A stretch of DNA of 64,000 bases from Demequina lignilytica (GTDB lineage Bacteria > Actinomycetota > Actinomycetes > Actinomycetales > Demequinaceae), in contig NZ_JAUHPX010000004.1 of NCBI RefSeq assembly GCF_030418305.1, forward strand, positions 270,893 to 334,892, given 5' to 3'. Below the pieces are notes generated by a model. That model searched no databases. It worked only from the letters and a program-made list of their open reading frames with translations, and was not told the DNA's origin. This document shows positions 59,098 to 64,000 of the stretch, one piece after another (position 1 is the stretch's first letter; every line of letters starts with the position of its first letter). Both the position numbers and the translations under genes were made by a program.

Positions 59098-60636
59098 TCA
59101 GCAGGTGGTTCCCGAAACCGGCATCTCCCCGTCCACCAGGTAGCCGTCGACCGCGTCGATGATGCACTGGTTCGAGCGGCCGTAGGCGGTGTGGCCCTCG
59201 CCGTCGTAGGTCAGCAACGTGGCGTCGCCCAGGCGCTCGGTGAGCGACTCGGCCCACGAGTACGGTGTCGCCGGGTCGTTGGTGGTGCCCACCACGAGGA
59301 TGGGCGCCGCATCCGCGGTGGCCTCGAGCGACGTGACAGGCTCCTTCGCCTCCCACGGCCAGCCGTCGCAGCCGAGGGATCCCGCGAACCACCAGCCGAA
59401 GGTGGGCGATGCCTGCGAGATCTGCGCCGTGAAGTCGGCGAGGGAGTCGACGGTGGTCGGCTCGCTCACGGGCCCGTCGAGGCAGCCGATCGCCGTGAAC
59501 GACCACATCGAGTTCGACAGGTACTCCCCGCTGGACGAGTCCTTGTCGAGGTAGAAGTTCGCGAGCTGGAAGAAGATGTCCGCGGTCCCCCGGTCCGCCA
59601 CCTCCTGCAGCGCGGCTGAGAGGTACGGCCACGAGCCCTCGTCGTACAGGGTCACCACGATGCCGTACACGAGCTCGTTGCCGTTCACCCGGTCGCCGTC
59701 GGAGTTCTGGTACCCGGTGTCGCGCGCATGAAGCGCGATCTCCTTGACCTGGGCCTTCGCCTGCTCGACGGTGCCGGTCAGCGGGCAGTCGTCCGCGCTG
59801 GCGAGGCACCACTCGGCGAAGTTGCCGAGCGATCGCTCGAATCCCTCGGCCTGCTCGATCGCGACCTGCTCGCCGTCGAGCAGGAAGTCGACCGCACCGT
59901 CGAGGACCATCCGGCCGACGTTCTCCGGGTACAGCGCCGCGTAGGTGGCGCCCAGCTGGGTGCCGTAGGAGAAGCCCAGGTAGTACAGCTCGTCGTCGCC
60001 GAGCAGCGCGCGGATCACGTCCATGTCCCGGGCGGCCGATGTGGTGTCCACGTTCTCGATCAGCGGCCCGGACAGCTCGCGGCAGCCGGCCGCGAAGTCG
60101 ACCGTCGCCTGACGGGCGTCCTCGATCGCGCCCTCGGTCTCCAGCACCAGGTCCGTCAGGTAGTAGGTGTCGATCACGTCGGCGTCCCCGCACTGCAGCG
60201 GCGAGGACTGGCCGACGCCGCGCGGGTCGAAGCCGATCACGTCGTACGCGGCGAGCAGGTCCTCCCCCGCGGAGCTCACGAAGTACTCCGTGAGGTCCAG
60301 CCCCGATCCGCCCGGGCCGCCGGGGTTGATCAGCAGCGAGCCGATGCGGTTCGCGGGGTCGGTGGCGGCCGAGCGGTTGATCGCGAGATCCGTCGTGGGC
60401 CCCGTCGGGTCCGTCCAGTCCACCGGCACCTGGATGGTCGCGCATTCGAGGACTCCGCAGGCGCTCCAGTCGACCGTCTGGTCGTAGACGTCGAGGCCGG
60501 ACGATGCGGTGGTCGAGGGGATCGACGTCGGCACCGAGTCGTCGCTCGGGGTGATCTGGGCTCGCTCGGGGACGCAGGCCGCGAGCAGCAGCGCTGTCAG
60601 GGCGGCCGCGACCGCGGCGGTCAGGGGGCGAGGCAT
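59098..60636 (-). CDS. Tripeptidyl-aminopeptidase-like alpha/beta hydrolase lipoprotein
   Basis: The product is 512 aa with a lipoprotein signal (ALTALLLAAC, Cys21). The hydrolase core has the oxyanion region SLLINPGGPGGSGLDL, FDPRGVGQSSPLQC, the nucleophile YYLGFSYGTQLGATYAALYP, and in the TAP-like C-terminal domain the catalytic Asp VVGTTNDPATPYSWAE and His TYDGEGHTAYG. This is the actinobacterial SlpD/SlpE/Tap group, exported exopeptidases that cut tripeptides or related amides from N-termini. Several Cys in the lid suggest disulfides. Confidence 0.9.
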   Translation of the reverse strand: MPRPLTAAVAAALTALLLAACVPERAQITPSDDSVPTSIPSTTASSGLDVYDQTVDWSACGVLECATIQVPVDWTDPTGPTTDLAINRSAATDPANRIGSLLINPGGPGGSGLDLTEYFVSSAGEDLLAAYDVIGFDPRGVGQSSPLQCGDADVIDTYYLTDLVLETEGAIEDARQATVDFAAGCRELSGPLIENVDTTSAARDMDVIRALLGDDELYYLGFSYGTQLGATYAALYPENVGRMVLDGAVDFLLDGEQVAIEQAEGFERSLGNFAEWCLASADDCPLTGTVEQAKAQVKEIALHARDTGYQNSDGDRVNGNELVYGIVVTLYDEGSWPYLSAALQEVADRGTADIFFQLANFYLDKDSSSGEYLSNSMWSFTAIGCLDGPVSEPTTVDSLADFTAQISQASPTFGWWFAGSLGCDGWPWEAKEPVTSLEATADAAPILVVGTTNDPATPYSWAESLTERLGDATLLTYDGEGHTAYGRSNQCIIDAVDGYLVDGEMPVSGTTC

Positions 60637-60645
60637 GCGCTCACC

Positions 60646-61794
60646 CTAACCGCGGGGGCGCAGGTCCAACATCATCGCCTCGAGCGCCAGCAGCGGCGCG
60701 ACGTTGCCGGCGAGGCGCTCGCGCGCGGTGCCGAGCGCGTCGAGGCAGCGCATGGTGTCCGCCAGCGCCGTCCGGGCGGCGAGGTCGCGGATGCGGCCGT
60801 CGTGCGCGGTGTTGACCAGCGTCACGGTCGCGCCCGTCTGGGCGACGGCCACGTCACGGTAGAGCGACATGAGGTCGGTGATCGCGCGGTCGAGCACGTC
60901 GCGCTTGTGACGCGTGGCGCGCCGCTTCTGGTCCTCCTCGAGCTGGCGCAGCTGGGCCCGCAGCGCCGGGGCGACGCGCGCGCCCTCCTCGACGCCCAGG
61001 GTCTGCATGAGCGCCACCTTCTCGGCGGCGTCGCGCTCCTCGGTCGCGGCCTTGGCATCGGCGTCCGCGACCTCGACCAGGTCCGCCGCCGCGAGGATCG
61101 CGTCGCCCACGCCGCGGATCTCGGTCGCCAGGGCCAGCACCTGAGCGCGGCGGGCGCGCGCCTCGGGATCGCGCGCGAGGCGACGCGCGACGCCGATGTG
61201 GCTCTGCGCGGCCCGGGCGCACTCGAGCGCGAGGTCGGGCGCGATCCCGTCACGGGTCTCGAGGAGTCGCGCGACGTCCTCGGGATCGGGGGTGCGCAGG
61301 GGGACGATACGGCAGCGGGACCGGATGGTCACGGCGACGTCCTGCGGGCTGGGCGCGCACAGCAGCCACACCGTGCGTGGCGGCGGCTCCTCGATCGACT
61401 TCAGCAGCACGTTCGAGGTGCGCTCCGCCATGCGGTCCGCGTCCTCGACGATGATCACGCGCCAGCGGCCCTGGCTCGGCGTCGACTGGGCGAGCGTGAT
61501 GAGCTCGCGGACCTCGGAGATGGCGATGGTCACCTTCTCCGTCGCCACCACCTTGACGTCGGCGTGCGTCCCCGCGAGGGCCGTGGTGCACTCGCGGCAC
61601 TCGCCGCAGCCGCCGCGCTCGCACTGCAGCGCGGCGGCGAACGCGCGGGCGGCATTCGAGCGCCCGGAGCCGGGCGGGCCCGTGATGAGCCAGGCGTGGG
61701 TCATCGCGGACGGGTCGTCGATCGCGGCGCGCAGCGGACCCACCGCGTGCGCCTGCCCGACGGTCTCCGCCCAGACCCCCGCGAGCGTGGTCAC
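60646..61794 (-). CDS. holB: DNA polymerase III delta' subunit
   Basis: The product is 382 aa from the GTG at 61794, overlapping the tmk stop (GTGA); a GTG at 61806 is an alternative. It has the clamp-loader AAA+ fold: P-loop variant WLITGPPGSGRSNAARAFA, zinc-binding CERGGCGECRECTTALAGTH, and IIVEDADRMAERTSNVLLKS leading to EEPPPRTVWLL. Delta' is part of the complex that loads the sliding clamp in replication. The gene order tmk-holB is widely conserved. Confidence 0.93.
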   Translation of the reverse strand: MTTLAGVWAETVGQAHAVGPLRAAIDDPSAMTHAWLITGPPGSGRSNAARAFAAALQCERGGCGECRECTTALAGTHADVKVVATEKVTIAISEVRELITLAQSTPSQGRWRVIIVEDADRMAERTSNVLLKSIEEPPPRTVWLLCAPSPQDVAVTIRSRCRIVPLRTPDPEDVARLLETRDGIAPDLALECARAAQSHIGVARRLARDPEARARRAQVLALATEIRGVGDAILAAADLVEVADADAKAATEERDAAEKVALMQTLGVEEGARVAPALRAQLRQLEEDQKRRATRHKRDVLDRAITDLMSLYRDVAVAQTGATVTLVNTAHDGRIRDLAARTALADTMRCLDALGTARERLAGNVAPLLALEAMMLDLRPRG

Positions 61795-62465
61795 GGCGTG
61801 CCCCACGGCTCGACGGGGAGCTCCTCCGGCTGCGCCTCCCGCTCGGCTCGCGCGGCCATCGCGTCCATCACGGCGACGGCGACATCACCGGCCACCGACT
61901 CGACCGGTCGGCCCGCGTCGACCACGGCGTACCGGCCCGGGTCCCGCGAGGCGAGCGTGAGGAAGGTCTGGCGCATGGTCGCCGCCTTCTCGATGGTCTC
62001 CCGCTCGACCCGGTCGAGGTCGCGCGCCATCCGGCTCGGGTCGGGCTCCATGTCGAGCACGATCGTGAGGTCGGGGAGCAGCCCCTCGGTCGCCCACAGC
62101 GAGATCTCCTCGACCATGTCCCCGAGCCCGCGGGCGCCGCCCTGGTAGACGATCGACGAGTCGAGGTAGCGGTCCTGAAGCACCACCTGGCCGTCCTCGA
62201 GCGCGGGGCGCACCTTGGTGGCGATGTGGTGCGCGCGGTCGGCGGCGTACAGCAGCGCCTCGGCGCGGGGCGCCACGTGGTCGCCGTGCATGATGGCCTG
62301 GCGCAGCTCGACCCCGAGGTCGGTGCCGCCGGGCTCGCGCGTGGTCAGCACCCGGTGGCCGCCGCCGGCGGGTCCGCTCAGGTGCGCGGCGAGGGCCTCG
62401 ATCTGCGTGGTCTTGCCCACGCCGTCGGCACCCTCGAACACCACCCAGAACCCCGCGTACGCCAT
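61791..62465 (-). CDS. tmk: Thymidylate kinase
   Basis: The product is 224 aa. It has the P-loop VVFEGADGVGKTTQIEAL, the TREPGGTDLG segment with the catalytic region, the DRYLDSSIVYQGGARGLG motif, and a C-terminal lid. It phosphorylates dTMP to dTDP. A short acidic C-terminal tail (EAQPEELPVEPWGTP) is an addition. It is translationally coupled to holB and is a core housekeeping gene. Confidence 0.95.
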   Translation of the reverse strand: MAYAGFWVVFEGADGVGKTTQIEALAAHLSGPAGGGHRVLTTREPGGTDLGVELRQAIMHGDHVAPRAEALLYAADRAHHIATKVRPALEDGQVVLQDRYLDSSIVYQGGARGLGDMVEEISLWATEGLLPDLTIVLDMEPDPSRMARDLDRVERETIEKAATMRQTFLTLASRDPGRYAVVDAGRPVESVAGDVAVAVMDAMAARAEREAQPEELPVEPWGTP

Positions 62466-62517
62466 GGGGACGAATCTACCGGGACCCGGGGACACCCGGC
62501 TGTCAGGGGGGCGGCGC

Positions 62518-64000
62518 TCAGGGGATGATCGGCGAAGCGCGGTCCGGCGGCACCACGAGCTCCTCCTTGCGGAGCGGATCATCCGGCGCGATCACGAACT
62601 CCGGCATCAGGAACCATCCGTCAGGGGGCTCCGCGAGCCCGAGCTCATCGACCGTCGCCACCTCCCCCCGGGAGCCGGGAAGGAACAGGAGGTCGGCGAC
62701 ATAGACCGCGGAGTAGTCGCCCGGTTCCTGCGGCCACTCCGAGGGCACCGCGCAGCCGGCGTCGTACTGGAACACCTTCGCGACCGTCCCTGCGTCCGGC
62801 CCCTCGCCGATCCCGACGGAGCCGTCGCCCTCGAACACCGCCACGAGCGCGCCGTCGTCGTCGTAGATGAGCAGCGTGCTCCGGTACTGGTGGAAGACCC
62901 ACGGGTGATCGGCCCGCTCCCCCGTCCAGCTGACCAGCGGGGCCACCAGCTCGATCGCATCGTCACGATTCGCGGAGTTGTCGAAGAGCACGGGGCCGAG
63001 GCGTGTCTCGAAGCTGCTGGAGTCGAACGGCGTCGGCATCACGCGGATCGAGTCGAGCGTCGGCGCCGCGTCCGCGCGCACGCACGCCGCCGTGCCGTTG
63101 ACCTGCGCAGCGGACGTCAGGGCCGGTGACGCGTAGCCTCCTCCGGCCTCCGTCAGCGGCACGCCCTCCTGGGCCACCTGCTGGATCAGCGCGCCCTGCT
63201 CCCTGCGGGCCGCATCGTCCGTTCCGAGCGTGATCTCCTCCGGCCGGTCCGCGAAGGCGACCACCGCATCGTCCCCCCAGCCCGGGTTCACATAGGTCGC
63301 GACCACGGTGCCAGGGTCGCCCTCCCAGACCTGCACCACCGTCAGCACCGTGTGCTCGCCCGCGAACGCCTCGCCGCAGGCGTAGGCGTCGAAGCCGCCC
63401 TCGAGGGCCCGCAGCTGCTCGACCACGGGCAGGAGGTCACCGCGCACCGTGACGCCGTCGTGGATCATCACGGGCGTGCCGTCGTCGCCGAGGACCGCGC
63501 CCGCGGTGGAGACGCCCCAGGTCTCGGGCGGTCCGTCCTCGCCCCACGCGACCGTGGTGGCGAACACCAGGGCAGCGTCGGGATCGGCCGTGACGGACCC
63601 GTCGACGGGAAGCCGCACCTCCACGTCCGCGCCCGACGCGTCGACGTACCTCTCGAACAGCGCCACCTCGACGTCGGGGTGGGCGTCGCGGTCGGCGTCC
63701 TCGGCGATGGTCACGCCCTGCTCGGGCAGCTCGACGGGCTCCACGCCGCACTGGAACAGGTCCGCGGCCTCCGGATTGACGATGCGGTCGATCGAGGGCA
63801 CGTCGTCGCGATGCACCGGACCTGCCGGATCCGGCGCAGGACGCAGCAGCTCGACCGCGACCGTGCCCGCCAACGCGAGCACCGCGACCGACGCCGCCGC
63901 CGACGCCAACGTCCGACGTGTCCGGCGACGATGCGCCCGCGCCACCAGACCCTCGGCGACACCCTCGGCACGCAGGTGCGCGCCCACCGCGACCCCGCCG
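62518..64000 (-). CDS. Membrane-anchored protein of unknown function (5' end outside window)
   Basis: About 490 codons are visible and the frame stays open to the window edge, so the start lies outside. The beginning seen here (GAHLRAEGVAEGLVARAHRR) and one helix (ASVAVLALAGTVAVELL) resemble the anti-sigma-like or signalling membrane proteins of actinobacteria. The extracellular part has four Cys (FQCGVEPV, AYACGEAF, TAACVRAD, DAGCAVPS) and alternating acidic beta-strand segments. No family was recognised. It is convergent with no gene; tmk lies just downstream in the same direction after 52 bases. Confidence 0.6.
   Translation of the reverse strand, partial: GGVAVGAHLRAEGVAEGLVARAHRRRTRRTLASAAASVAVLALAGTVAVELLRPAPDPAGPVHRDDVPSIDRIVNPEAADLFQCGVEPVELPEQGVTIAEDADRDAHPDVEVALFERYVDASGADVEVRLPVDGSVTADPDAALVFATTVAWGEDGPPETWGVSTAGAVLGDDGTPVMIHDGVTVRGDLLPVVEQLRALEGGFDAYACGEAFAGEHTVLTVVQVWEGDPGTVVATYVNPGWGDDAVVAFADRPEEITLGTDDAARREQGALIQQVAQEGVPLTEAGGGYASPALTSAAQVNGTAACVRADAAPTLDSIRVMPTPFDSSSFETRLGPVLFDNSANRDDAIELVAPLVSWTGERADHPWVFHQYRSTLLIYDDDGALVAVFEGDGSVGIGEGPDAGTVAKVFQYDAGCAVPSEWPQEPGDYSAVYVADLLFLPGSRGEVATVDELGLAEPPDGWFLMPEFVIAPDDPLRKEELVVPPDRASPIIP

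Larger units (their letters stand above)
1241..63274. repeat. Dispersed GGACGATGC / GCATCGTCC 9-mer
   Basis: By eye I count 38 exact copies. As GCATCGTCC: 1241, 2507, 3393, 5594, 8903, 16260, 18374, 22380, 23052, 28185, 30162, 32510, 38191, 40988, 43625, 45302, 45846, 50781, 55792, 56865, 58848, 63212, 63266. As GGACGATGC: 5976, 15311, 23165, 27221, 29780, 31722, 43275, 44872, 45982, 47023, 47704, 48124, 51345, 57346, 60499. Eight-base cores GCATCGTC/GACGATGC also occur at 5167, 11634, 11779, 11974, 14174, 34000, 43420, 51842, 54282, 55723, 62957, 63778 and 63927. Copies lie in genes on both strands, in different codon phases, and between genes. Confidence 0.8.

Overview
The window is about 64 kb of very GC-rich DNA with GTG/TTG starts, G-rich Shine-Dalgarno sequences and many 4-bp ATGA/GTGA gene overlaps. 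Gene content (DUF4012 proteins, a DUF222/HNH endonuclease, a mycothiol-type arsenate reductase, LAXTG-like wall-anchoring tails, DUF5979 repeats) points to a free-living actinobacterium, probably in the order Micrococcales (Cellulomonadaceae/Demequinaceae-like). The taxon is an inference from gene content.

Layout. (1) 1-22 kb: an exopolysaccharide or capsule locus. It opens with the end of a GDP-L-fucose synthase and is bracketed by two small LAXTG/LSXTG-type surface proteins. It holds paired paralogues: two polyprenyl-phosphate sugar-1-phosphate transferases, two Wzc-like chain-length/tyrosine-kinase proteins and two DUF4012 proteins. It also has one Wzb-like phosphatase, a WecG/TagA transferase, a UDP-glucuronate decarboxylase, three other glycosyltransferases, a polymerase-like membrane protein and a flippase, several joined by ATGA overlaps. 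A DUF222/HNH gene sits inside it. (2) 22-27.4 kb: YdcF-like protein, SGNH lipoprotein, Gfo/Idh/MocA dehydrogenase and a one-chain FAD/Fe-S D-lactate-dehydrogenase-like enzyme. (3) 27.4-40.8 kb: secreted and envelope proteins, including three that share a short C-terminal GYTG-type tail and a 2045-residue DUF5979-repeat wall protein, with an arsenate-resistance pair, an L,D-transpeptidase and a DUF389 membrane protein between them. (4) 41-49.2 kb: DUF559 protein, GH43 glycosidase with a LacY-like symporter, AMIN-like lipoprotein, CopC-CopD fusion, esterase and MpaB/DUF2236 protein. (5) 49.3-58.1 kb: catabolism of 4-hydroxybenzoate through protocatechuate 4,5-cleavage (pobA, fused ligAB, ligC, ligI, with an aldo/keto reductase and a ModA-like protein) with LysR and IclR regulators. 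(6) 58.1-64 kb: LRV-like protein, S4 protein, tRNA-Thr(CGT), tripeptidyl-aminopeptidase-like lipoprotein, holB, tmk and a partial membrane-anchored protein.

How the genes work together. The region 1 genes would load a sugar phosphate on undecaprenyl phosphate, extend it, flip, polymerise and control chain length. CRP-like and CGGACATA boxes plus a shared CTGAGGGGG translation leader hint at joint control with the large wall protein. In region 5, PobA makes protocatechuate, LigAB opens the ring, LigC forms pyrone dicarboxylate and LigI hydrolyses it; the later hydratase and aldolase are not in the window.

The most unusual signal is not a gene. The 9-mer GGACGATGC (either strand, also read as GCATCGTCC) is scattered through the whole window. 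I count about 38 exact copies and 13 more with the 8-base core. It occurs in genes on both strands, in several codon phases, and repeatedly between genes. A second signal is a set of long imperfect intergenic inverted repeats, one family of which occurs three times.
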